NCBI RefSeq assembly: GCF_000648235.2
Contig: NZ_AP017977.1
Coordinates: forward strand, 1,178,001 to 1,242,000
Direction: 5' to 3'
From: Neochlamydia sp. S13
GTDB taxonomy: Bacteria > Chlamydiota > Chlamydiia > Chlamydiales > Parachlamydiaceae
DNA length: 64,000 bases
In this document: positions 10,252 through 19,632 of the stretch, one piece after another
How positions within the stretch are numbered: position 1 is the first letter of the stretch
How the letters are laid out: the number at the start of each line of letters is the position of its first letter
Made by a program: the position numbers and the translations under genes
Notes under the pieces: model-generated
Told to the model about the DNA's origin: nothing
The model's database searches: none
The model's input: the letters and a program-made list of their open reading frames with translations, nothing else

Positions 10252-10324
10252 TAGCGGGGGAAGGATTCGAACCTCCGACCTTTGGGTTATGAGCCCAACG
10301 AGCTAACCCCTGCTCCACCCCGCG
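10252..10324 (-). tRNA. Initiator tRNA-fMet (CAT)
   Basis: The minus-strand sequence begins CGCGGGGTGGAGCAG, a typical initiator-tRNA start, and has the three G-C pairs at the bottom of the anticodon stem (TTGGG around loop CTCATAA to CCCAA) that mark initiators. T-arm GGAGG-TTCGAAT-CCTTC. The first acceptor pair is unpaired, as required for initiators, here C1 against U72, with A73; CCA is not encoded. It lies just upstream of the elongator Met-tRNA, so both probably come from one transcript. Confidence 0.95.
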
Positions 10325-10341
10325 TCACTGAATAAGTAGAT

Positions 10342-10370
10342 AAGTTAACAAAATCGTTATTTTAAAGCAA
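10342..10370 (-). promoter_or_regulatory. Sigma70-type promoter for the Met-tRNA pair
   Basis: On the minus strand TTGCTT (10365-10370) and TAACTT (10342-10347) are separated by exactly 17 bases. The -10 box ends 17 bases before the first base of the initiator tRNA, a suitable place for a tRNA operon promoter. Confidence 0.55.
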
Positions 10371-10423
10371 GGCTTTATTAAATAAATTGCACAAATAATG
10401 AAAAAGCCTTTCCTAATCTCTCA

Positions 10424-11716
10424 TCAGGCATTTTTTTTGATAAGGGGTTCAATAAAATTCCAAGTTTTTTGGGTAGCTCCTTTAATATCTTTAAACATGC
10501 GCACACCATTGGCTCCTATAGATTGCCGCAATTGAGAATCCTTTAGTAGTACTATCATTTCGTGGCTGAGATGATTAATATCTACTTGACGGCCCGCTTT
10601 ATAATCCTCCATTAATTCTACCAACTCGGGTTGAGAATGCATATAAGGCCCATAGAGTACTGGAACGCCATACCAAGAAGGTTCTAAGATATTATGCCCA
10701 CCTACCCTTGCGGTATAGCTTCCTGCCACAATCGCTAAATCAGCAAGTTGATAGCATTTGCGTAATAACCCCATAGCATCAATTAAGATGACTTTAGCAT
10801 TATTAACAGGCTGATCGATTTGGCTAAAACGCACGTAGGAAATAAATTCTTTTTCCAAAAGCCTAGCCACCTCATTAAATCGCTCTGGATGCCTTGGTAC
10901 AATAATTAACTTTACATGAGGTAGTTCTTCCCAAACAATTTTCATTTGTTCCAGTATCATTTTTTCTTCGGGATCATGAGAGGAACCTAACACAACGATT
11001 TGATTTATTTCCTCAATTTGAAATCGTTTTTTCCAAGCGGCATGTTGCTCAGCCGTGAAACGAGGATACTCATCATCAAATTTTAAATTACCCGTAATCT
11101 GCATTTTATGCGGGTCTACGCCAAGAGCATTAAAACGTTCATAGTAATGCTTGCTTTGCAAGCAAAACAGGTCAATAAAGGAGAAAAGTTTATGAGTGAA
11201 ATAAGGAATTTTTAAAAATCGCTGGAAAGAACGTTCGGATATTTTACCATTGACTACTACAATTAAAGACCCTAAGTCTTTAGCAGCTTTAAGGAAATTA
11301 TACCAGAAATCTGTTTCAACGAGGATAACCAAATCAGGAGCTGCTCGTTTCATAATAGGACGAATAATAAAAGCAAGATCGACAGGCAAATAGATATGAT
11401 AATCGGCTTGGGGGATACTCCGCTTAGCTTCAGCATGTCCTGCCTCAGTGACGCTTGAGATAACAATTACAGGATCATGAAGCTGTGTTCTTAGGGTTTT
11501 AACCAGTGAAGTAGCTGCCTTAGCTTCACCTACTGAGACAGCATGGATCCATACCAACCTACGCTCCCCTTTTGTAATTAAGGGAAAATTAAATCCTAAC
11601 CTTCTTGCTAGGCTTTGCTGATATTTTTTTTTGATGAAATAGTCATAGGACACTTTAGGTAGAGAAAGTAGGGCTAAGAGGCATAACATGGAGTCATATA
11701 AGAAAGATAGAATCAT
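10424..11716 (-). CDS. waaA: 3-deoxy-D-manno-octulosonic acid (Kdo) transferase
   Basis: A GT30 glycosyltransferase that adds Kdo residues to lipid A at the inner face of the inner membrane. The 430-residue protein has an N-terminal hydrophobic anchor, then the WaaA block LVWIHAVSVGEAKAA, the donor-domain start QIVVLGSSHDPEEKMIL, and the sugar-nucleotide motif AGSYTARVGGHNILEPSWYG. Chlamydial enzymes of this family can add several Kdo units; how many this one adds cannot be told from the sequence. The start follows AGGA. It is likely to be a single gene. Confidence 0.93.
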   Translation of the reverse strand: MILSFLYDSMLCLLALLSLPKVSYDYFIKKKYQQSLARRLGFNFPLITKGERRLVWIHAVSVGEAKAATSLVKTLRTQLHDPVIVISSVTEAGHAEAKRSIPQADYHIYLPVDLAFIIRPIMKRAAPDLVILVETDFWYNFLKAAKDLGSLIVVVNGKISERSFQRFLKIPYFTHKLFSFIDLFCLQSKHYYERFNALGVDPHKMQITGNLKFDDEYPRFTAEQHAAWKKRFQIEEINQIVVLGSSHDPEEKMILEQMKIVWEELPHVKLIIVPRHPERFNEVARLLEKEFISYVRFSQIDQPVNNAKVILIDAMGLLRKCYQLADLAIVAGSYTARVGGHNILEPSWYGVPVLYGPYMHSQPELVELMEDYKAGRQVDINHLSHEMIVLLKDSQLRQSIGANGVRMFKDIKGATQKTWNFIEPLIKKNA

Positions 11717-12175
11717 AATATCCTAATTATAAATTTTAAATGTATCTTAATCTATTAGGATTAAAGGATGAAGGAGAAAATCGCAAGAAGATGGGTATAA
11801 GCTAGATTCAAAGCAAAATGCACAAGAAGCTCTTACCAAATGAATAAATAAACTATCTTTTAATTTAGCCCCTATCTTGGTTACACAAATGCTCTATAGG
11901 TTTGCTATAGCTAATCAAAGAAATCTTATGCCGTAATTAAGCCTATAAGCGGGAAGGAAGAAGGTTAAAAAATTAAACCCATCCTTCTCAAGAGAGAAAC
12001 AACTTTATTACGCTACGAGCTTAAATTTTGGTTTAACACTTAAGAATGACGTTTTACACATTTTAGCAAACGGGGCACACAATAACAAGCGAGACATCCT
12101 AAAGCCAAGATGTGCCTTAAGACAAACAATAAAGCTTTTTTAATTTCTTTATCCCCCAACTTCAAAAGCTTAAAT
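11717..12175. other. Intergenic region between waaA and tex
   Basis: About 460 bases with no clear gene. A minus-strand frame of about 40 codons (starting from a TTG near 12167, ending near 12045, cysteine-rich) lies just after tex but has no ribosome binding site, and I do not call it. Confidence 0.35.
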
Positions 12176-14404
12176 TTATAGATTAGCAAAAGGACTGGCA
12201 CTAAAACCTTTTTTTTCCTTCTTCGCTGGACCTTTTTCTTTTTTAGCTTTATTAGCTTCTACGGTACGAGCCGTTAAAGAAATACGTTTTCGGTCCACTT
12301 CAACTGCTAAGACTCGAACTTTAAGTCGCTTGCCAAAATGCACTACTTCTGAAGGTTCTCTAACATATCGATCGGCTAGCTCTGATATATGTATAAAGCC
12401 GTCCTGATGAACGCCAATGTCTATAAATACACCAAAAGCAGCTACATTAGTAACAATCCCTTCTAAAATCATGCCCTCTTTAAGATCTTGGATAGCATTA
12501 ACGTCATGCCGAAACTGCAATTTTTCAAAGCTCTGCCGTGGATCACGCCCGGGCTTTTGTAATTCAGCTATGATATCTTTAAGAGTAGGCTCCCCTAAAG
12601 ACCCTGAAATATAACGTTTGATTTCAATTTTATGAATGTAGTTTTCATTTCCTATCAAAGCATTTAAGGGTACACCCATATCCTTGGCAATATGCTCTAC
12701 TACTTCATATCTTTCAGGGTGTACAGCTGACCCATCTAAAGGATGCTCTCCTGCTCTGACACGCAAAAAGCCGGCAGACTGCTCAAAAGTACGAGCTCCG
12801 AACCCAGGAACATTTTTAAGGTCTTTACGCCCTTTAAAGGGCCCTTGTGCTTCACGATGTTTAACAATTTTTAAAGCCATCTGAGGTCCAATGCCGGCCA
12901 CATAGCTTAATAAAGCTGCACTGGCGGTATTTAGCTCTACTCCTACATGATTTACACAACTTTCAACAACTTCGTGCAGTTTATCTTTGAGCAAAGGTTG
13001 ATGGACATCGTGTTGATACTGCCCCACGCCGATAGCTTGAGGATCAACTTTAACTAGCTCAGCAAGAGGGTCTTGGAGCCTTCTAGCTATAGAAATAGCT
13101 CCTCGTATAGTTACATCAAGCTCAGGAAATTCCTCCCGCGCAATATCAGAGGCGCTGTAAACACTGGCCCCTGCTTCGTTCACGGCAAGCAAGATAATTT
13201 TCGATAAATTGTTTTTGGTAAGTACCTCTTGTACAAAAGCTTCTGTTTCTCGACCTGCCGTACCATTTCCCACACCGATTGCATAAGGTGGATAACTGCT
13301 AATCATTTGCCATAAAATTTTTTGTGCTTGTTCCTTAGCTGTACTCGATTGAAAGGGATAAATGGTTTTATAATCGATAAATTTGCCCGTCTCATCAATC
13401 ACTACGCATTTACACCCCGTACGAAAGCCTGGATCAATTCCAATCACAACCTTAGAACCTAAGGGAGCATCTAATAATCGATGGCGCAAATTTTCGGCAA
13501 AAACCTCTATGGCGGCACGATCTGATTGCATTTTAAGCTGTACTCTAATTTCTGTCTCCACACTAGGAGAAAGGTAGCGTTTAAAAGCTTGCGTCACGCC
13601 TTTCTCTAAGAATTCAGCAAAAGGTGAACGAGGATTATATTTCATGATAGATTTGATTGAATCTCGTATATTTTCTTCAGCCACTTCTATATGAAAATCT
13701 AATATTTCTTCTTTTTCTCCGCGACGAATGGCTAAATAGCGATGAGAAGGAATTTTAGAGACTTTTTCTTGAAAAGAATAATAAGCTTCATACTTGCTGG
13801 CTACGCTTTCTTTACCTTCCACCACTTTAGACACCACAACACCGTCGTTTTCAAAACACTCGCGTACATAAGCTCTTACTTCAGGGGTTGTTGCAATACT
13901 ATCGGCCACAATATCTAAAGCGCCTGCTAAAACCTCTTCAATACTACTTACCCCTTTTTTAGCATCGATATAAACTGCAGCCTCCTCAAACGGATGACCT
14001 GCTATAGGTTGCTCCAGGATACGTAAAGCAAAAGGCTCTAAACCTTTTTCTTTAGCTATGGCAGCTTTAGTACGTTTTTTAAGCTTATAGGGTAAATAAA
14101 GGTCTTCCAGAACAGCTTTAGAGATGCAATTTTGAATCTGGATTTTTAAAGAATCTGTCATCTTGCCTTGTAGCTCTATAGATTCTATTATGGATTTTTT
14201 TCGCTCTTCAAGCTCGAGCAAGTAATTATATCGCTCTTGAATAGCTCGAATTTGCACTTCATTTAAATTTCCCGTGGCTTCTTTTCTATATCTAGAAATA
14301 AAAGGAATAGTATTACCTTCAGTCAATAACTTAATGACCGCTTGTATACTTTCTACTGGTAATTCGAGTTCTTCTACCAAAAATTTAAAAGCATCTATAG
14401 CCAT
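12176..14404 (-). CDS. tex: Tex family RNA-binding transcription accessory protein
   Basis: A 742-residue homologue of Tex, a conserved nucleic-acid-binding protein implicated in transcription. Domains in order: N-terminal Tex helical region (EVQIRAIQERYNYLLELEER), the YqgF/RNase H-like domain at about 325-430 (VVIGIDPGFRTGCKC), the helix-hairpin-helix region at about 490-560 (LSYVAGIGPQMALKIV, NVPGFGARTFEQSAGF), and an S1 domain at about 645-715 (GVFIDIGVHQDGFIHISEL). A lysine-rich tail ends the protein. It is slightly shorter than the ~770 of other members but all domains are present. Confidence 0.93.
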   Translation of the reverse strand: MAIDAFKFLVEELELPVESIQAVIKLLTEGNTIPFISRYRKEATGNLNEVQIRAIQERYNYLLELEERKKSIIESIELQGKMTDSLKIQIQNCISKAVLEDLYLPYKLKKRTKAAIAKEKGLEPFALRILEQPIAGHPFEEAAVYIDAKKGVSSIEEVLAGALDIVADSIATTPEVRAYVRECFENDGVVVSKVVEGKESVASKYEAYYSFQEKVSKIPSHRYLAIRRGEKEEILDFHIEVAEENIRDSIKSIMKYNPRSPFAEFLEKGVTQAFKRYLSPSVETEIRVQLKMQSDRAAIEVFAENLRHRLLDAPLGSKVVIGIDPGFRTGCKCVVIDETGKFIDYKTIYPFQSSTAKEQAQKILWQMISSYPPYAIGVGNGTAGRETEAFVQEVLTKNNLSKIILLAVNEAGASVYSASDIAREEFPELDVTIRGAISIARRLQDPLAELVKVDPQAIGVGQYQHDVHQPLLKDKLHEVVESCVNHVGVELNTASAALLSYVAGIGPQMALKIVKHREAQGPFKGRKDLKNVPGFGARTFEQSAGFLRVRAGEHPLDGSAVHPERYEVVEHIAKDMGVPLNALIGNENYIHKIEIKRYISGSLGEPTLKDIIAELQKPGRDPRQSFEKLQFRHDVNAIQDLKEGMILEGIVTNVAAFGVFIDIGVHQDGFIHISELADRYVREPSEVVHFGKRLKVRVLAVEVDRKRISLTARTVEANKAKKEKGPAKKEKKGFSASPFANL

Positions 14405-14766
14405 ACTTAATTTACCCGTATTAATGCCTCTATAAAAGGCGTAAAGTTGTGATAATTTTTCAGAAATTTATTCATTTACTTTTCTCATCCATAAGAATTT
14501 ATAGCTATTTTCTTTCACCCTTTGCTCATATCGAAAATCGCTCATCTTAATGGGGTAAATAACCCTTAGAATTTCCTCTTACATATTTAAGTCATTTGCT
14601 ATCCTAAGGATAAAGAAGAAAGGACTAGAAAACCTATTTAGGTAGTTATGCGCCTACCTAAGATTCAAATATTTGAAAAATGAGGATTTTGCTTTTCTAT
14701 TCTAACTGCTGCTTCTTATGAACGAAGGTGGACAAGCAAAAAATTTATATTAAGCCGCGCAAGTAT
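14405..14766. other. Intergenic region, nothing recognised
   Basis: 360 bases upstream of tex and downstream of the globin gene, presumably holding the tex promoter. No gene or clear hairpin seen. Confidence 0.35.
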
Positions 14767-15210
14767 TTAAGTTTTCTCATTAACCATCCAACTTGAAAAT
14801 TTATCCAAAAAATTCAAAAATCCTGCCATATGTTGCATAGGAAAATTAAATTTTTTGTCCGCGCTTTGCAAAATCTTATGAAAACAACTTAACCACACTT
14901 GGCGAGCTGTTTCATCGATAGGAAAAGCTAGATGCCTTTTACGCATCATAGGAGCACCAAAGCGCTGTTGATATAACGGCGGGCCCCCACAAAGAAATAC
15001 AAAAAATGCTCCTGATTTTTTTGAAGCTTCTTTCATGTCTGCTGGAAACATCTTTCGAATAGGACTTTTATCCAGCTCTAAGTAAAATTCTTCCAACATT
15101 TTGAAAATGTTATGTTCTCCCATTAAATGATAAATCTCATGGCTAGGTGTAACGCTGGGAGGGCCTCCTGGCGGAATATATAAACTTAATTTATTCCCCT
15201 TATCTTCCAT
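14767..15210 (-). CDS. Truncated haemoglobin (probably group II)
   Basis: A single-domain globin of 147 residues with an N-terminal extension of roughly 25. The signature block is GAPMMRKRHLAFPIDE, which contains the haem-ligating proximal histidine, followed by VWLSCF with the tryptophan seen in groups II and III. GGPPLYQQRFG is the preceding helix region of group II proteins. These proteins bind oxygen or NO, commonly for detoxification. I chose ATG 15210; a GTG at 15219 would add three residues. It is a lone gene. Confidence 0.85.
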   Translation of the reverse strand: MEDKGNKLSLYIPPGGPPSVTPSHEIYHLMGEHNIFKMLEEFYLELDKSPIRKMFPADMKEASKKSGAFFVFLCGGPPLYQQRFGAPMMRKRHLAFPIDETARQVWLSCFHKILQSADKKFNFPMQHMAGFLNFLDKFSSWMVNEKT

Positions 15211-15737
15211 AATAATCACTTTAATTATTTATTCCTCGAACTTATAGCATATTTGCCTTACTCAGAGCAACAATTTGAATAAGCCAAGAATTATAAAAAA
15301 TTTTAGGATAAGTATCTTTTAAACTCCACTTCTTAAGGCCAATATGTTCTGCCAATTCCCTTAAAGGTTTTTATGTATTTATTTTTTTATGTTTTTAAAG
15401 TACCCTTTAAGAGGGTTAAACGTTATGGCATAATTAACTCTAATATATTCCTTTTTGGCTCTCTTTTTGCTTATTATTCCTAGCTTAAGATTCACTTTTC
15501 TTTATTGCATCAATCAAAAAGCAAGCTTTCCTACCATTTCTCGAGCAAACATTAATAGTGATAAAAACCTTTCTTGGCAAGCTTTCCAAAGCAGTTTAAT
15601 CGCTACCGTTACATATTAAACGTAAAAATTTTTTAGCTACAAAAAAGGATACTTAAAAAAAAGAAGTTTTTTATATTAAGAAATTAGACAATCGAGTAAT
15701 TTAGATTTTAAACATAAAAAAAAGCATTAGGAAAGAA
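15211..15737. other. Intergenic region, nothing recognised
   Basis: About 520 AT-rich bases between the divergent globin and dienelactone hydrolase genes. No open frame or RNA fold recognised. Confidence 0.35.
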
Positions 15738-16454
15738 ATGAATGTCTCCTATCAAGCTGACGGCCTTTGTTGCGAAGGCTACCTAGTCAATCCCAAAGAA
15801 ATGCGTCATGCCCAACCAGCGATCCTTATTGCCCATGCTTGGTATGGTCAGGATGAGTTTGCACGCAAAAAAGCACATGAGCTAGCTGATCTTGGTTATA
15901 TTGCTTTGGCTATTGATATGTTTGGCCACCGAAAGAATGCTACGTGTGATGAAGAAGCATCTTCCTTAATTAAACCTCTTTACCTGGATCGTAAGCTTTT
16001 GCAAGTTAGAATCAGCGCAGCATTTGAAACTCTACTTAAGCAGCCTGGAGTGGATGGCACACGAGTTGGCGCGATTGGGTTCTGTTTTGGTGGATTAGCA
16101 GTCATCGAGTTACTGAGGAGTGGAGCACCGATAAAAAGCGTAGTAAGCTTTCATGCTGTAATTAATTATTCAGGTGTTAATTCTTTCCCTATTGCTAAAA
16201 ATATTAAAGGATCTATCCTGCTTTTACATGGTTATGAAGATCCATTATGCCCTTCAAAAGAAATTCAATATCTTCAAAGAGAGCTCAATGACGCTCGTGT
16301 GGATTGGCAAATGGATATTTATGGGATGACATCCCATGCTTTTACTAACCCACTCGTCAATGATAAAAAGAAAGGTCTAATATATAATGAAAAAGCGAGC
16401 ACAAGAGCTTGGCTAGCGATGAAGAATTTTTTTCACGAAACATTAGGGAGATAG
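15738..16454 (+). CDS. Dienelactone hydrolase family protein
   Basis: An alpha/beta-hydrolase of 238 residues. The nucleophile elbow GAIGFCFGGLA carries a cysteine (G-x-C-x-G), typical of dienelactone hydrolases. The acidic residue lies in HGYEDPLCP and the histidine in MTSHAFTNP. The natural substrate in chlamydiae is unknown, and members are often general esterases. AGGAAAG precedes the ATG. The next gene starts five bases after its stop codon, so the two are co-transcribed. Confidence 0.87.
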   Translation: MNVSYQADGLCCEGYLVNPKEMRHAQPAILIAHAWYGQDEFARKKAHELADLGYIALAIDMFGHRKNATCDEEASSLIKPLYLDRKLLQVRISAAFETLLKQPGVDGTRVGAIGFCFGGLAVIELLRSGAPIKSVVSFHAVINYSGVNSFPIAKNIKGSILLLHGYEDPLCPSKEIQYLQRELNDARVDWQMDIYGMTSHAFTNPLVNDKKKGLIYNEKASTRAWLAMKNFFHETLGR

Positions 16455-16459
16455 AAAAG

Positions 16460-16789
16460 ATGAAATGGTCTGCATGGATAACCATTACTTACGCTTTAAT
16501 CGTTATGTCAGGAGGAATGGTGGGATTTATACAGGCCCATAGCTATCCTTCATTGATTGCAGCAACTTTATCAGCCACCTTATTATTTATAGGTGCTATA
16601 GGAATGTTTAGAAAAAGTATTTTAGCTTATACATTAGTGGTGTTCATACACCTATTATTAACTTTATTTTTTACTTATCGTTATGCCATTACCACCAAGT
16701 TTATGCCGGCAGGCCTAATGATCATCCTGAGCGCCAGCTCTCTTATATTTATTCTTACTAAAGGCAAAAAGAAAGCTAGATTAATTTAA
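16460..16789 (+). CDS. TMEM14 / UPF0136 family small membrane protein
   Basis: A 109-residue protein with about four transmembrane helices and a short basic tail (TKGKKKARLI). The conserved family features are the opening Y-x-x-x-x-x-x-G-G-x-x-G (YALIVMSGGMVGFIQA) and the later RKSILAY and KFMPAGLM. The function of UPF0136 is not defined in bacteria. I start at ATG 16460, which has GGGAG about seven bases upstream; a frame extension to 16409 overlaps the hydrolase gene and is not homologous. Confidence 0.8.
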   Translation: MKWSAWITITYALIVMSGGMVGFIQAHSYPSLIAATLSATLLFIGAIGMFRKSILAYTLVVFIHLLLTLFFTYRYAITTKFMPAGLMIILSASSLIFILTKGKKKARLI

Positions 16790-16795
16790 TGTCTT

Positions 16796-16832
16796 GAGCT
16801 ATAGGCTAGAAAGGATTTCTACCCTATAGTTC
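16796..16832 (+). terminator. Stem-loop after the hydrolase-TMEM14 pair
   Basis: A ten-base stem (GAGCTATAGG with CCTATAGTTC, one G-U) holds an inner stem TAGAA/TTCTA. It sits just after the TMEM14 stop codon. There is no T-run, so it may be a processing or Rho-assisted site and not an intrinsic terminator. Confidence 0.35.
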
Positions 16833-17022
16833 GGCCGGTTCCAAACGCTATTTATTAGATAAGATTAATCTTATTGAGTCCCCTTATTAAATCAACCTTA
16901 TGCCTTTGACTCTCAATATCTAACATTTAAATTTCCTAGATTGTATATATAGTCTTTAATTATTTATTCTAGATAAGGCATAATTTGCTCTCTTTTAATA
17001 TGACCTTAAAGGTTAAAAACAG

Positions 17023-18441
17023 ATGTTTGATCCCACTTCTTTAAAAGTCCGTAAACAAATCATGGGTTTACTGCTCAATCGCTGGGGATTAACCTGCATG
17101 GGAATTTTAACCTTTCAGCAAATTCTCGAAGCTTCTTCTACCCTCTGGCTTGTCAAATTGGTAGAAACTATTGCCTCCCACCAAAATTTTTTACCTTACA
17201 TGCTGCTTTACTTAACCTCTTTAGCACTCCCCTACATTCCTGGCTGCATTGCGCTGATAGTCAAAACCCATTGGAAACAAGAAGCTCAGCGTCATTTTAT
17301 TCACGCGTTTGTTACCTCTAACCGAAATAATATTGGAGAATGGAACAATAAAGCCATTAAAGAAGAAAAGCTATCTATATTAACTTCTGAGGGCCCTTCA
17401 GCCCTTCAAGATTTGATCGATTATGTTTGGGAGCTCTCAGGTTATGTATTAAGTGTAATATTAAATATTTTAGCCCTTTCCATAGTCGTTGAACCCCTTT
17501 TTGCTTTAGCTTATAGCATTTCTGTACTATGTGTCATTGCTATTATGAAAGGATAACGCCGCACTCAACGCCAACTTACTCGAAAAGCTTTAACAGCCCG
17601 CGTAGATCTTTCGCAACAATTATTGGCAGCATGGGATAACGTTTTATTAGGCAACGGCTACAATTTTAAGCTTTGGGACGAAAAAACTTCGCAACGTTTG
17701 AAGCGGTGTTTACAACGTAACATTGATCTGGAAAGATTTGATCAAGTTTTAGCTATATTTGTTGCTTTAATAACTTCTATTCCTTCTCTAGGAGTAGTTA
17801 TCTACTCAGCTATTCAACATGCGCAAGATCCTGTTAAGCTTTCTGCCTTTGTAGTTATCCTTCCCCTTCTTTTCCAAATCCTTTCCTACACTTATCAAAC
17901 CTTGTCTTTAGCTTTTCGATGGGGAATGCATCGCAGCAAGCTTACAGCTATTTATCGATCTATACAAGCATCTAAAGATTCCCCTTCATCTCTTGAAAAG
18001 AAAGTTAATTGGTCCAAAATTAGCGCTAAACACCATTCGACAGTAGCAGAGCATAATCCTATGTCGATAACTTCTCCTCCTTCTATCGAATCGCATAGCA
18101 ATCTTATACGTTTGACCCAGCGTAAAGGCCGTCTAACTTTGCGAGGTGAAAATGGCTGTGGTAAATCGACTGCACTTATTCTCATAAAAGATGCATTGGC
18201 TAGCAAAGCCTTTCTTCTTCCCACTCACAATCAATTATCTTTTACTTCTGAAACTAATAAGCACTCGACGGGAGAATCTTTACGTAAGCGACTTCAGGAA
18301 ATTGCCGATAAAGTTGATGTAGAGGTTTTACTGTTAGATGAATGGGATGCTAATTTGGATAAAGGAAATCAAGAAATTTTATCAGGACTCATTGATCTTT
18401 TGGCAGAAAAAAAGTGCGTGATCGAAGTTCGACACCGTTAA
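17023..18441 (+). pseudogene. ABC exporter (fused permease-ATPase) with an in-frame stop
   Basis: One reading frame of 472 codons is interrupted only by a TAA at 17554-17556; both halves are in the same frame and the protein sense continues straight through it. The first part and the region to about residue 320 are hydrophobic, like an ABC permease domain. The C-terminal part is an ATPase with Walker A GENGCGKST and Walker B VLLLDEWDAN, but the usual LSGGQ signature is reduced to STGES and the nucleotide-binding domain is unusually short. This is either a recent nonsense mutant or a read-through case. The transported substrate is unknown. Confidence 0.75.
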
Positions 18442-18466
18442 CCATAACTAATATAAGGACTTAATA

Positions 18467-18982
18467 ATGAATGCAAAAAAAAATCCTATCGTATTATTCA
18501 CCACCTCTATGGGAAATATAAAACTAGAGCTTTATCCAGAAAAAGCCCCTCTTACTGTAAAAAACTTTGTAGATTATGTGGAAAGTGGCCATTTTAATCA
18601 GACAATATTCCATCGGGTTATTGACAGTTTTATGATCCAAGGAGGAGGTTTTAATCAAGAATTTGATCAAAAACCCACAAAAGCTTCGATTAAAAATGAA
18701 GCTCATAATGGCTTAAAGAATATTCGAGGTTCCATAGCTATGGCGCGGACTAATGAAATTCATAGCGCTTCCTCTCAATTCTTTATCAATCTTGTAGATA
18801 ATGACTTTCTTAATTTTAAGAGTCCCGCTGCTCATGAATATGGTTATTGCGTATTTGGTCAAGTCATAGAAGGGCTAGAAGTGGTTGACAAGATAGGTAA
18901 AGTCAAAACTGGCTCTAAAGGACCTCACCGTGATGTGCCTTTAGAAACGGTCGAAATCTTATCTGCTACGCAAGAGATTTAA
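18467..18982 (+). CDS. ppiB: Cyclophilin-type peptidyl-prolyl cis-trans isomerase
   Basis: The 171-residue protein is a single cyclophilin domain with no signal peptide, so it acts in the cytoplasm as a proline isomerase and folding helper. Motifs seen: TVKNFVDYVESGHFNQTIFH, FHRVIDSFMIQGGGF with the catalytic arginine, IAMARTNEIHSASSQFFINL, and YGYCVFGQVIEGLEVVDKI. AAGGACT lies before the ATG. A hairpin terminator follows about 65 bases later. Confidence 0.95.
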   Translation: MNAKKNPIVLFTTSMGNIKLELYPEKAPLTVKNFVDYVESGHFNQTIFHRVIDSFMIQGGGFNQEFDQKPTKASIKNEAHNGLKNIRGSIAMARTNEIHSASSQFFINLVDNDFLNFKSPAAHEYGYCVFGQVIEGLEVVDKIGKVKTGSKGPHRDVPLETVEILSATQEI

Positions 18983-19632
18983 CATTATTGTTGCTTACCA
19001 GCAGCTCTTTAGCTAAATTTAAGCGTTCTATTGAGAGGATCATAAAAGGGGAAAACGTTAATGCTTTTCCCCTTACTCTTTATACTGCCTTTAAGGTTTG
19101 CTTGTCTATTTTGCTTTTTATAGATTCCAGCAACCGCAACTAAAAGCATGCATAAGACTTGAAAAACTTATATGAATAAATCTTAGCTATTTTATCGCGC
19201 TCGAACACTTGCCTGATGATACTTACCTTCTATTTTAGAGTATTGCTCCATATCTGCCTGGGCCAAGGCGTGCACCAGATAACGCCATCCTCAACAACGA
19301 TAAACAAGGAAAGACTAGCATAATCTTTAAAATAGAGGCTAGCAGGGTGATAAAAAGACTAGGATTCATCCGTAGAGCTTTTTTAAATTTTTATGCATGT
19401 TCTTAGTCGTTTTTTTAAGACAAAAAATAAGGAAAAAACGTAAACAGTACAAAAAAATCTTAAGAAGATTTCTAGGGCTTAAATTTAAAAATAAATGAAT
19501 ATAAAAGCTGTTAGAAATTTTCCCTCCCTACTATTAGCAGATAAGACTTTAGATGTTAATGTCTCTTGATAGGCCGGGAAGTTCTCTATATCCTTAATAC
19601 TTTTTGAAAGCATACCCTTTCGTTTCTTTAAC
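18983..19632. other. Region between ppiB and the LRR array
   Basis: Apart from the ppiB terminator, no intact gene. A short minus-strand protein-like reading around 19195-19285 (VHALAQADMEQYSKIEGKYH then a stop) may be the decayed tail of a gene that I do not recognise. Confidence 0.35.
19046..19074 (+). terminator. Hairpin terminator after ppiB
   Basis: AAGGGGAAAA (19046-19055) pairs perfectly with TTTTCCCCTT (19065-19074) around a nine-base loop. It lies about 65 bases past the ppiB stop. The following T-content is modest. Confidence 0.55.

Noticed and set aside
12045..12167. Short cysteine-rich 40-codon frame after tex
   Set aside because: Only a TTG start, no Shine-Dalgarno, no similarity that I recognise.
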